Shown one piece after another: positions 1 through 12,246 of a stretch of DNA of 64,000 bases. The notes under the pieces were generated by a model. It was given only the letters and a program-made list of their open reading frames with translations, had not been told where the DNA came from and made no database searches. The DNA is from Chromera velia (taxonomy: Eukaryota > Sar > Chromeraceae). The DNA is taken from NCBI GenBank assembly GCA_018398765.1, contig JAHBMJ010003524.1, positions 1-64,000 of the forward strand, read 5' to 3'. The translations under genes were made by a program, and so were the position numbers. Position 1 is the first letter of the stretch, and every line of letters begins with the position of its first letter.

Positions 1-591
1 ATGAGCAAGATTGTATCTCGCTGCGAAGAGAAGGCACGTTTGATGATGCTGATTGCCAAACAGCACTGCTGAGCAGCATCATATGTGAGGATCCAAACCC
101 AGTCAGGGAGGCTGCTCCTCAGCTGACAGGTCAGACGGGAACAGATTCGCTTTTTGGATGGGCGGTATCTCTCAGCAAAGATGGCTCGCGGCTGGCCGTT
201 GGAGCTCCGGGAACTCCGAAGGGTCTGGAGGCCAACAGCGGAAGTGTGAGTCTGTACGAGTACAACGAGACCACCTCGGCCTGGGTGCCGATCGCTGAAG
301 ACCTGGAGCCTCAGGGCGAGGAGGGCGAGCTCGCTTTTTTCGGGTGGTCTGTGCAGCTGAGCAGTGACGGAAACACAGTGGCTGTGGGGTCGCCGGGGTC
401 TCCTGACACGGCCCCCGACGTGCGAGTGGAGGGCAAGGCCGCTGTGTTCGACTTCCTCGGTCGCGGATCATCGGACCCGTCGGACCCCGGAGACGCCTGC
501 GACGGGGACGGAGACGGAACCCTGAATGCAGACGACAACTGCCCTGATATGGCAAACCGCGATCAGAGGGACACGGACGGCGACGGGCTCG
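1..591 (+). other. Exon 1 of giant gene: lectin C-terminus, FG-GAP blades, TSP3
   Basis: The frame starting at base 3 opens with the tail of a C-type lectin domain: QDCISL, a DADC cysteine, and a final IICED like the two complete lectin exons further on. It continues with two FG-GAP style blades ([20 protein letters not shown] near 144-213 and [20 protein letters not shown] near 339-402) and ends in an acidic thrombospondin-3 unit finishing DTDGDGLG. The donor is GTGAGT at 592, phase 1. The exon begins outside the window. Confidence 0.8.
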
Positions 592-3500
592 GTGAGTGTG
601 AAGAACAGCTGCTCTTTTGTGCTAGCAAGGACATTGCTTGAATTTGTAACCGAAGCACTGCTTCTCACAGTTTTTTCTGTTCCATGGTAGAGCTAAGCAA
701 AGTAGATTGACGCAAGAGAAAGGACGAAAGTCGGTGAAGACGAACAGCCGTTGACGTTTCTTTGCTTGGATGTGCAGGAGACAAATGCGATAACTGTCGG
801 GTCATCGCCAATGCTGATCAGGCGGACAGAGATGTCGACGGGATAGGTCGGTCGAGCTTTTGGTTTTGGTTTTGGTTTTGCATTCGCTTTGATTCCATGG
901 CTTGACATTCTTCTTCGTCACGGTCTCTACCTGTTTCTTTTGATGCTGCCTTCTGCCCTCCCCCCGCCCGCTTTTCTTTCTCTCTCTCGATCTTCATTCA
1001 CGCACATGAGCACAAGGACGCAGACAAGCATCTGTACGCTGGCGTCTCTTCGTGCCTCCAGGTCTCTCTGTTTGGTCGGCTGGTTGATTTGTTGATTGGC
1101 ATTGAATGTCACTCATGTGTGTTTTCTGCAGGAGACGTGTGTGACAACTGCCCGGACGTCCCCAATCCCGGACAGGAGAACACTCTCGGGAACACCGCCG
1201 ACCCGACAGACCCGGGAGACGCGTGTGATCGGGACGGAGACGGGGTGCTCGACGTGAATGACAACTGCCCCGATATTTCGAATGCTGACCAGTCGGATAC
1301 AGACGGTGACGGAATTGGTCGGTTGCTGTAACTGGAGAGATGTTGAGAGACGGGCAGCAACCTCCTGCAGGGAGTGTGAACATCTGTTGATCGATCGATC
1401 GAGTGGCCAGCCCTCCCTTCACTGCTCTCCCATGCAGAGAGAAGTCAATTTGTCCTTCGATCGGGAATTGAGTGAGACAGCATGCAATCAATACTTTTGA
1501 TCCTTGTCTGCATTTGAGGCCCCTCTCTTCTCGCCTGTGTATTTCCCTCATCGTTCTCGGACTCTCTTCTTTCTCTTCTGCCCCAACAGTGTTCCTTGCG
1601 TGTCCCCCCCTGCATTGAAGTCACTGTTTGTGTTGGTCATCATGCTTCGAAGATCCACGCGACAAATCAAATCGTATTGCGGAAGGAAGTGCCGCGATTC
1701 TGCATGATCACTTGTGTATGCAGGAGAGGCCTGTGACCCCTGTCCGGACTCTCCCAATTTCTCTGTGGAGAACATCCTCGATTGCGATTGCGCCGATGCC
1801 GATGAGGGGACTCCCTGCTTGGATGATGGCAACGAATGCACAGCTGACATCTGCAGTGCGGGAGTCTGTACGCATCCCGGAGCCCCCAATGACGGGAGGA
1901 TCTGCGAAGACGATGGAAACGACTGCACTGACGACGTCTGCAGTGCCGGGACGTGTATACATCTTTGTCTCCCGCTTACAGTGGCCGACTACGTCCAGCG
2001 CGGAGGCACCCTTCCCTCTGTCGAGAGCGTGTCGCCTTCCACCACACAGAGAGGGGCACAGGTTGCCTTCAACGGACGGTACGTTGCCTTCACCTCGGAC
2101 AGGTTTGTGTACGTCTTCGAATGGATTGCCGAGACGGCAACGTGGATGCCAGTCGGTCCAGCGATAAACGAAGGGAGGGTCATGGAACTGGATAAATCAG
2201 CTGGAAACTCAGGTGACTTTAACTTTTCTCCCAACATCGCCCTTTCTGGGCGCGGGGGTTTTGATGGCCCCCTCCGGCTTGCCGTCGGGGACTGGCAAGT
2301 AAGCGGTCGGTTGGGCGTGGTGAGAGTGTTTCAACTGAATAGCCAGAACCGAGTCTGGACAGAGATTGCAACGCTGGCAAAACCGGGCGGCGACTCCCCT
2401 ACTACCGAGCCAGAGTTTGGCTGGTCCGTTTCTCTTTCAGATGATGGAAACGTCCTGGTTGCTGGAGCTCCCGGGTTTTTGGGAAGGGGTGATGGAGGGC
2501 GAAACTTTGGCAGAACAGACGGAAAGGTGTACGTGTTCCGCTTCGATGGCACAACGGAAAGGTACGACGACTTGGGGGACATTCCTCTGGGGGTCCGGAA
2601 CGGCGTGGACGGGTATTCGGTCGCGATCACGGAATTTCCGCAGACGCCTGGGGAGCTGGACTACATCGTTGCCATCGGAGGGCCGAAGTTTGGCTCCTTT
2701 CAAGATGGCGCAGGGACTGTCAGGTTGTTGAAATACGACGCATCTTCAAGCGCGTGGGGAACCGTTGCAGCCACGCTCCAGGGGGATGTGTCGTCTCAGT
2801 TCGGCCGGCGAGTGGCCATCACAAATCTTTTCCGGGACGGCAGGGTCTACGTAGCCGTTGGAGCGATCGGTGAAGAGAGAGTGTACCTGTATGACCTGGA
2901 CGAAAGTGCACCTAACGGAAGGGTCTCCTTTCCACCCTTAGCGGCGCAACCACCCGAACCGAGGGGCAATGGGAACGCCGAGTTTGCCGACTTCGGTTTT
3001 GGACTTTCGATCTCTGGCCCATTTTTGGCCGTGAGTGCGATTGGTACAGGCGACGGGTATGTGGAGGTGTACAGTCGCAGTCAGACTTTAAGTCCGGAGT
3101 CCCAGGAATGGACTCTGCTCAACCGACGGGTGACTGCCCCGACCGGTGCCCCGAGTGGTCCACTTCAAAACAGGTTCGGCAATGGCGTTGCCCTGGGTCC
3201 TGGCAGCGGTACATTGGTTGTCGGGGACGGGGCCCAGACTCCTCAGACAGGAGTCAGGGTGTACGACAGAGGTCAGTTCTCCTCTTTTTTGAAGGCGTGA
3301 AAGACTTGTGTCAAAAAAGTAAGGGGAGAAACTCGCGAAGATGCAAAGTCTGTCAAAGGAAGTTGTGAAAGACTTGGGGAGGCATGCATGCAGAAAAATG
3401 TGAGATGAGAGACACCGAAAACTGAAGTCTATCGGTACTGCCTGAATGAACTTGTCAAAGAGCAAATTCGCATGAGTTGTATTCCTAAGTCTGTGCTCTG

Positions 3501-6500
3501 GGTCCATTATTCCTTTTCCACAGCACACGAAGGCTGCCTGAGGCTTTGCCAGAGTCTGCCGCTGTCGAGAAATCACGTTTCACCATTTGGACCTCCACAG
3601 TCTCTCTCGCACTACAAACAGACTCTGGAAACAAGGACTCTTTCGTCCTTTTTCGGAAGCTTCTAGCATCATTGAGTGTTTAAATTCTCTCTGGAATGCA
3701 TGTTCTGATCAATGCAGAGTGTGACGGGCAATCATGCACTTGCGCTGGTGCGCCGGACGGGACCGCCTGCACAGATGACAGGAACGAATGCACAGACGAC
3801 ATCTGCATTGGGGGGACGTGCGTTCATGTTGGGGCTCCACGGGATGGCAGCACTTGCACGACAGATGGAAATGAGTGCACCGCTGACGTCTGCAGTGGAG
3901 GAGAATGCACGCACCCACCACTCAGCAACGTTGTGTGTACAGGTCCGTCAATGCCCGATCTGTAGGGGGGAGGAAGTCCAATTATCGAACCCAACTGAAG
4001 CTAAGTGATACGCATGCCTTTTTGTTCTTTGCAGAAGGAGGAGCGGCGAAAATTAAGCCGTCCCGTCTCAATACGCTTCGTATCAATGATTGCTCACCCA
4101 TTTCACACACTGACGGCGTTATCCTTCTCTCTGCAGGATGCGATCTGAGCGGCTCCAGGTTCTGTGCGTGCCGTGAGGGATCTTGCGAGAAGGTCTCTGT
4201 TGACACGCTGGGCATTCCTCAACCCTGCTGGACACGGATTCCCTTCGCAGACCCTGTTGTCCCTGATCCCGCCATCGACCCAACAAACTTCAGGTTCCAG
4301 ATTTCCAACAACGGGAGAAAGTATGTCACCTACCCTGCAGCTGCAATCGCCATCCCGCCGGACACCGCGATCGCCCCCCAGACCTTCGCAATGGTGATTG
4401 AGGGACCCCCGCTAGGCTCCGGAGCACCGGTGTCCCGCGTGTACGGAGGCTTCTACATGGACGCCAATCTGGGGGACGACGGAGGGGACGACGTGGAGGT
4501 GCTCGGATCTCCGTCTCCTGGACAGTCATGGGAGACGGGGTCCTTCGAGGACGCTGATGAGACCGTCACGGAGATTGACAGCACCCTCGCCAACTTGCGT
4601 CGTGAGAACCTGAGCAGCACCAACAAAGTGAGAACCGAGTTTGGAGGCGCGACGGATGTTGTGTTTGCCTTGAGTCATGAAGTGGAGGTTGCGGCCGGCC
4701 AGACCGTCATCCTGCTCTTCTCCACCTACGCCTCCAGCGACGGTCCCCCTTTGAAGGTCGAAGGGAGCACTCTGGTGCTGAAGCAGTCGGACCCCAATGT
4801 CTCCCAAGACTTTTACTTCACCAGCAGCGTGTGCATCGTCGATACGAGTCTGGTGACTTTTGACGTCAGCAGCTCCCCTACTGGCTGTGCTGGACAGCCG
4901 ATCGGTATACCGTGTGCTGGGGATCCAGCGTTCGAGACCTGCACGGGATCGTTCTGCTTATCTGGGTCTTGCGCACCGATTCCTGGGTCGTTTCCCGGTC
5001 TCGAGGTCCCTTGGATCTATGCCGGGAACCCTTGCGGCCCCGACGGCGAGTGCACAAGGCAGCTCTGTTCTCTGGAGGGCCAGTGCGAAGCAAACGCGTT
5101 TCCTATCAACGAGGGACAGCCTTGTACTGGAGGGTTTTGTCAAGGGGGCCTCTGCACAGAAGGGTGCAGCGGTGCGGTGGACGGGACTCCCTGTGCGGAC
5201 GACGGAGATCCTTGTACTCTCGACGTCTGCAGTGCCGGGCGGTGCACTCACCCACCAGCTGATGGGGGGCCCTGCAATGGTAGGTTCGTTCGAATCTTGT
5301 CGCTTTGAAATAGGGGGTGGGTGCCAACTGCTGCATATCACGAGATGGGCCGCTTTCCCTTGTCTTCAATGTGAGGTGGTTTTAAATTTGTAACCCCAAA
5401 CACATAAGTACAGTGATCTTGCAAGCGAAATGGTCATACGTGTCCTTCCGATAATATCTTGTGCGCAGGATGCGAATTGAGTGGTTCCACATTTTGTGCC
5501 TGCCGCGAGGGGTCATGCCAGGGCGTCTCTGTGGATACTCTCGGGATTCCTCCGCCCTGCTGGACTAGGATTCCCTTCGCAGACCCCGTCATCTCTAACC
5601 CCGGAATCGCTTTTTCGGCAGGCGAATTCAGGTTTCAGATTTCGGGCAACGGGAGGAAGTATATCTCATACCCCGCCTCAGTAGTTGCTCCTGAGTCGGA
5701 TACCCCCCTTGGACCACAGACCTTCACAATGGTGATTGAGGGGCCCCCGGCAGGTTCCGGGGAGCCGCCTTCACCGGTGTACGGAGGCTTCTACCTGGAC
5801 GCCAATGTGGGGGACGCCACAGGAGACGATGCAGAGGTCCTCGGATCTCCGTCTCCCGGACAGTCCTTTGAGACCGGGTCCTTCAACGACGCTGACCCGA
5901 CCGTCACGGACATCGACAGGACCCTCGCCAACCTGCGTCGAGAGAGCCTGAGCAGCACGAACAAAGTCAGGACAGAGTTTGGGGGGGCGACCGACGCCGT
6001 GTTTGCCCTGAGTCATCAAGTGGAAGTTCCGGCCGGTCAAACGGCGATCCTCCTTTTCTCCACCTACGCTTCCAGCGACGGTCCCCCTTTGAAGCGTGAA
6101 GGTAGCACTCTGGTGCTGAAGCAGTCGGACCCGAGTGTTTCCCAAGACTTCTACTTCACCAGCAGCGTGTGCATCGTCGATACGAGTCTGGTGACTTTTG
6201 ACGTCAGCGGGTGTGCTGGACAGCCGATTGGCATGCCCTGTGCAGGGGACCTGAATTTCGAGAGCTGCAGCGGTTCTATCTGTTTTTTTGGTTTCTGTGT
6301 GCCCATGCCCTCTGAGACGTTTGGTACTGATATTCCTTGGATCTATGCCGGCAATTCGTGCGGCCCCGACGGCGAGTGCTCGAGGCAATTGTGTGATCCA
6401 GAGGGGCAGTGCAATTCAGAACCGTTTCCCATCAACAGCGGCCAGCCTTGCGACGGAGGGTTTTGCCAGGCGGGTGTCTGTGTACCGACATCCGAGTGCA

Positions 6501-8636
6501 CCGGTGCGGCGGACGGGACGTTTTGCTTAGACGACGGGAACGAATGCACCGCTGATCTCTGCAATGCAGGGCAGTGCAAGCATTTTGCGATTGACAGCCC
6601 GGATTGCAATGGTGCGTTCTCATCGACTTCGCGTAAGGCCTCAGTCTGGTGTGTGTATGCATTTTTGTGTAAACCTCTGGATCTGTATACAATCAACGAC
6701 ATCCGCGGGGGATGCATGACCTTGTGATCTCTTCCCGAGCTGATCTGTGACAAGATAGGCTTGAATCTTTCTTTCACACATTGTCGTTTCGCATTTTTGT
6801 ATGTTTGACGTGGGTCGGGGTTCATCATTCCATTCTTCGATCCGTGGCACTGCCTACCCTGTCTGCATTTGCGTCCGTGTCTGCATGTGCACTCTCCTGT
6901 CATTTCGTGTTGGCTTGTCAGCGCACCGAAAAGTCAATTGTTCAAGCAGTTTAAAGACATCCATTCCCAAATTGATTGAGCCAATGAAATGGATTCGGTC
7001 GGCCAACTGCATGATGGATCGAGACGACTGCTTTTTCTCAATAGGTATTCGTGCTCTCTCCTAATTGGGTCGGTCATCTGCATAGTCTCCGATCCACCTG
7101 CATGGATCCTCTGCATGATCGAACCGTCTGTCTGGTGCTTTGCGTGCAGCTCGGAACCGCTTCAGGGCGATCTGCAGTGGCAGAGTGACCCAGGCAGAGG
7201 CAGCGGCAATCTGCGAGAGAGACGGTTTGCGTCTTGCACGCATCCAGACAGGTGCTGAAAACGCACAGGCCCTCGCCTCCCGCACTGCTCTGACGACCTG
7301 CCGAGGGAGAAGTCTCGGATCGTGGATTGCAGGGAGCGACGCAGCCAGTGAGGGCACGTTTGTCTTCCCCTCAGCCAACCCCCTCTTCTATGTCAACTGG
7401 AGAGAGGGAGAGCCGAACAATGCAAACAGTGGAGAGGACTGCATCGCCCTGATCAAGGACGGGTTCTGGAACGATCAGGGATGCGAGAGAACTCCGTACA
7501 CATCGACCATCTGCGAGAGCCCTGGACGTAAGTTCAGTCGTTTTCTTCAACGCTTTCGCATTCCGATATTGGAGTTTGTGTCTCCACGCCGACGTACACA
7601 TTTACCCACTCACTTGCTCTTCTGTAGCATTGCAATGTGCACTGAGACGTTTTTGACATCTTTTGAGCCCACAATGCGTCTCTCTCAATATATTTCTTTG
7701 CAGCCCCGAGTCGGTTTGCCGCTCTTTGCACTGACGGAGCCAATCAAGCTGAAGCGGCTGATTTCTGCGAGAGGAATGGTCTCCGCCTTGCTCGCATTCG
7801 GTCGGCTGCCGACAACGACAAAGCCACCGCATCGCTTGCCTTTCAGGAGACCTGCTCGGGCAACGAAGCTTTTGGGGCCTGGATCGCGGGGAGTGACGCC
7901 GGAAGTGAGGGTCTGTTTGTGTTCGAGTCTGGAGAGCCCCTGTCGTACTTCAATTGGAGACCTGACGCTTTTAACGAGGCTCCCAATCAGGACTGCATCG
8001 GCCTTCTCGCTGGAGGCGACTGGGAGGACAGAAACTGTGAAGATCGGCGCTACACCTCGGTCATATGCGAGGACCGCATAGGTGAGATTTTTCTTCTGCA
8101 CGTGGCAACACTTTTTGCTCGAAATTACGTGGGGCAATTGTCTAACTTTACTCTTTCTCTGTGCGTGCGTGCAGAGTGTGAGGATGGAGAACCGGACAGA
8201 ACTCCCTGCACCGATGACGGGAATCCATGCACAGACGACGTCTGCATCGCGGGAACGTGCACCCACCAAGTGCGAGTCGATAACACGCAGTGCTCCGGTA
8301 CGTCGATCCTTGTTGCTCCTCCATCCTGAACATCGACATGCTCATATCTCATGCAGGCTAGCCGGAACGCTATGATTTTCCTCCCGCTCAGTAGATGGAT
8401 GCCGTTCACGTTCTCTTGATCTGTCCCAATATTCGATCAGTGTGCCTGACTCTGTCTTCCATAGCAGCATCCACCGTCCTGGAACACCTTTCTGTCTATG
8501 TTCCAGTTTGTACCTATATCTCTGTACCTCCTGTATATCTCTTTTTGTTTTTGTCTTTCTCTCTGTCTTTACGGCTCTCTTGGTTTCTGTCTCTGCCTCT
8601 GCCTCTGTCTTTGTTTCTGTCGACCCTTTCTTCTCT

Positions 8637-8672
<36 letters not shown>

Positions 8673-11600
8673 GCCTGCGCATCTTTAAAGAATTGTGCGA
8701 GTTCTTTCGCAGTCCATCAGGTTTTCTTTCCGATCCATCTGTCCATCCTGACTTTCAAGGGAAAAATAGACTGTTGATGCATCCGGTTTATAATCTCTTC
8801 AGGGTGTGAGGTGACGTCATTCGACCTCTGCTTCTGCCAGGCAGGGGTTTGCGTTGAAGGAAACGAATGCACAGCAGCCCTGGACGGGGACGACTGCACA
8901 GACGACGGAGACCCGTGCACTGTCGATTTCTGCATTGCGGGGCAGTGCACACATCAGGTCCAAGCCGATAATACACAGTGCAGTGGTACGTCGCTATAGC
9001 TCACTCTAGAGCAGCCAGCCGTAGATTCTCGGAATCCTCATAGAATCTTCGGCTTGTCAATTTGCAATGAAAGCAAATGCGACCTTCCTCACCTGTCGAC
9101 CTCTCGAAATGAATGCAGAGACGATCGAGCCTTTTCAGCTAGGCCCCCCTCCCTCCACCTGCATGTGTCCGCATTGCTGTCGGACGTCTGTGCTTCTCTC
9201 TTTTTGATCGGCATTTGCTGTGCATGCAGGTCCTTTGCCCTTTGCTGTCCGCATGCGCTTTTATTCGGTCGGCTGTCTTCGGCTACGAATAAAAGTCATT
9301 AAAGTCAATTGCTGGTTAGCTTACGCATCCGCAACTATCGCGATTCTTCGTCACTCGCACATCTGGTGGCACTCTTTTCATGCATTGATTGCATGTCTCT
9401 CTCAGACTGCCCTGTCAATCATCTGCACGTGCATGCAGAGTGCGAACTGACAACCTTCGACCTTTGCTTTTGTCTCGGGGGGATCTGTTTGGAAGGCAAC
9501 GGATGCAGTGGTGCTGAGGATGGAACCACCTGCACAGACGACGGAAACGACTGCACGGACGACGTGTGTAATGCGGAAGAGTGCACGCACCCAGTCCGAT
9601 CTGGAGCAGACAACGAGCCTTGCAGCTGTACGTCCACGTACCCTTCCTACCTGCGCAACTCGCAGGCCAGGGTTCTGCACAGTTGGAATTAAGTTCATGA
9701 TACAGACAGGTTTTGTCTGCTTCTTGCTCTTCGGCCCACTTTATTTTGTTGTCAAACGGCATGCAGGAAAAGGAATCTGTACGGGTTAATTCGTGTGCCC
9801 TCTGTTTGTCTATCCACTGACGTCCCTGCATGCAGCGTGCGATTTGACGACCTCTGTCGGTTGCGTGTGCCAGGCGGGGGTGTGTCTGGGGCGTCCAGAT
9901 TTGGATGGAGACGGCGTGCCCAACGATTCCGACAACTGCCCAAATACTCCAAACAGTGGACAAGAAGACAGAGACGAAGACAACATAGGTCAGGATGTCT
10001 TTCTTCCTTGCAGGCACACTCTGAGGGTCCCTCCTCTCGGAGTCTCTCTCTCTCGCACCTGTGTGTGTGCGTGTGTGTGTACATCGCTCTTTGTCTGTCT
10101 ATCAATCTGTCGCCAGATACAACTAATTGCTTTTCTCAATACAGGCTTTCTCTTTTGAGAAGCCACTCTCCATTCTGTCTCCATTTGGGCCTCCATTTTC
10201 TTCGGCTCCCATCTCTTCTCGTGTCTCCCGATCTCCGCCTTAGTTGAAAGACAGCACGTCTGGTTTGACGGCAAACGTTCCCTTAGCTCTTCTGCTTATC
10301 TGGAGAAAAAAGCATTTCGCATCATGATATTGAAGTAGGGGTGAAAACAAAAACCACCAACGGTGGACTTTTTTGTGTATGCATGTGTCGTCTTCCTGCA
10401 GGAGACGCGTGCGACACGTGTCCGGATAGGTTCAACCCTCCCCAAACACAAGGAAACTGCCAGACCCTGCCAACGAACGTACGTCAGCGGACATGCACCC
10501 ACTGCATGCACTTTCTTGATCGGAACATGCATGTCGCCCATTTTTGTCAAAGGATGATAGGGCCCGCCTTTTGTTTCCTTTTTCTCCTCGAACAGCATTT
10601 TTTCTCTTTTTTTCCTCCTCGAACAGTTTGCATTCCTCTTGACTTCGCTTTTTTGAAATGTCATCTGTTTGCGCACCACTGTCCGCCGTCTGACGCGCAT
10701 TAATTTTCTGTCCGCATCCGTGCAGGTCTACCTCGCGGATTTTCAGGCCAGGTCTCTGCTGAGGTGGAACGCGAACCTTCCCTCCAACGCGCCTGTGAAG
10801 CACGGACGGCTGGCTGACCCGCTCGGCAGAAGCACCGACGAGGGACTGCCGTGGAGCGTCGCCCTCGACGCAACAGGGAGCAAAGTCTATGCGTCTCTTC
10901 AAGGAAGCAGATGCGTAGTCCGCCTGTTAATCTCAGAAAGTGTGAACGCCACGACGGATGCTGAAGGAGTTCTGTGCCTCACAGAAGGCGTTGACGGCAA
11001 TTCTTTTGGTCTTGCAGTGGACAGTGTCTCCGGTCGCGGCTTTCTCGCATCTGAGAAGGAGGTTCTGTCCTTTCCTCTCGACACTTTCGTCCAAAGCTCC
11101 GCATCTGCCTCAGAAGTCACTTATCTCTGGCGCTTCGACGACTCGACGGCCGACCGACCGAACCAGATCATCGTTGAAAGCACTGAGTTCGTTGACATGT
11201 GGTCGGTCGCCTTCAACCAAGACGACGGCACTTTGTACTTTGGAATCGGCCAGGGCCCACAGGGGGGTGTCTGCCGTGTCGGCACAGAGACGACCACAGG
11301 GGAGCCTTACGATTGTCCACTGTCACTCGGAACGTTACAAAGTCCAGCAAGCGGCTTGGCTTTTGATGAATCAGCTCGCTTTGTGTATGCGGCAGCAAAC
11401 GGGGCCAACCCGCTCGTTCCCGCGCCCAAAGGTCAAATCCGCCGCTTTTCCATCGACAATCCGGAGACCCCAGCAGAAGTGGTGATCTCCTACGACCAGT
11501 GTCCGAATGGTGCTACACCCACAATCACGGCCTTGCAGGTCGACAGTTTCAGTGGCATCCTCTATTGGAGCGACTCTGGTTGCAACCAAATAAGGTACGC

Positions 11601-12118
11601 TGAACTGGCCAGAAGGGACCAGAAGGGGTCTCCCTTGGGCCTCGTAGAGGAGGGGTCCGGCGTCCTCTTTGATGGGCAAAGCTTTGGGGTCACTCAACTG
11701 AGGGGGTTTGCAGTCCAGACCGCTGATGACAGAGACGATGACCGGCTTCCTGACGTTTTGAACGAGGACGACTTGCGGGCTTTTGCCCAAGAGTGCGGCG
11801 TTTCTGAGGTCAGCGGTGCAACCACCTGGATCGCTGTTTTTGTGCCTGATTGTATGCCACTGTCATACGAGGAGTTTTTTTTCATTCGTCTTTCCAACAA
11901 AATCATTATCTGTTGCACGCCTGCGGAAGTGATTATTCTCGAGAGAATCTAGAAACTGTTGCAATGGTGCCTGCCTGGTAATCCTCAAAGGGAGACGGCA
12001 AGGGAGCAAGTAAGAGACAGAGACGGTCTCAGCTGAGTTGAGCGCGCCCTTTGAGGACTGAGTATATTGGTTCCGTTTCACTCAGAGCACGTCAGCGGTT
12101 GTGCGTGTTTCTCTCAGA

Positions 12119-12181
<63 letters not shown>

Positions 12182-12202
12182 TGTGTGTATGTGTGTGTCT
12201 GT

Positions 12203-12246
<44 letters not shown>

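Noticed and set aside
172-555. Minus-strand 127-residue frame opposite exon 1
   Set aside because: Antisense shadow of GC-rich coding sequence; the plus strand has clear FG-GAP and TSP3 homology.
1628-2167. Overlapping plus-strand frame across the exon 4 border
   Set aside because: Out-of-frame shadow of exon 4, which has module homology throughout.
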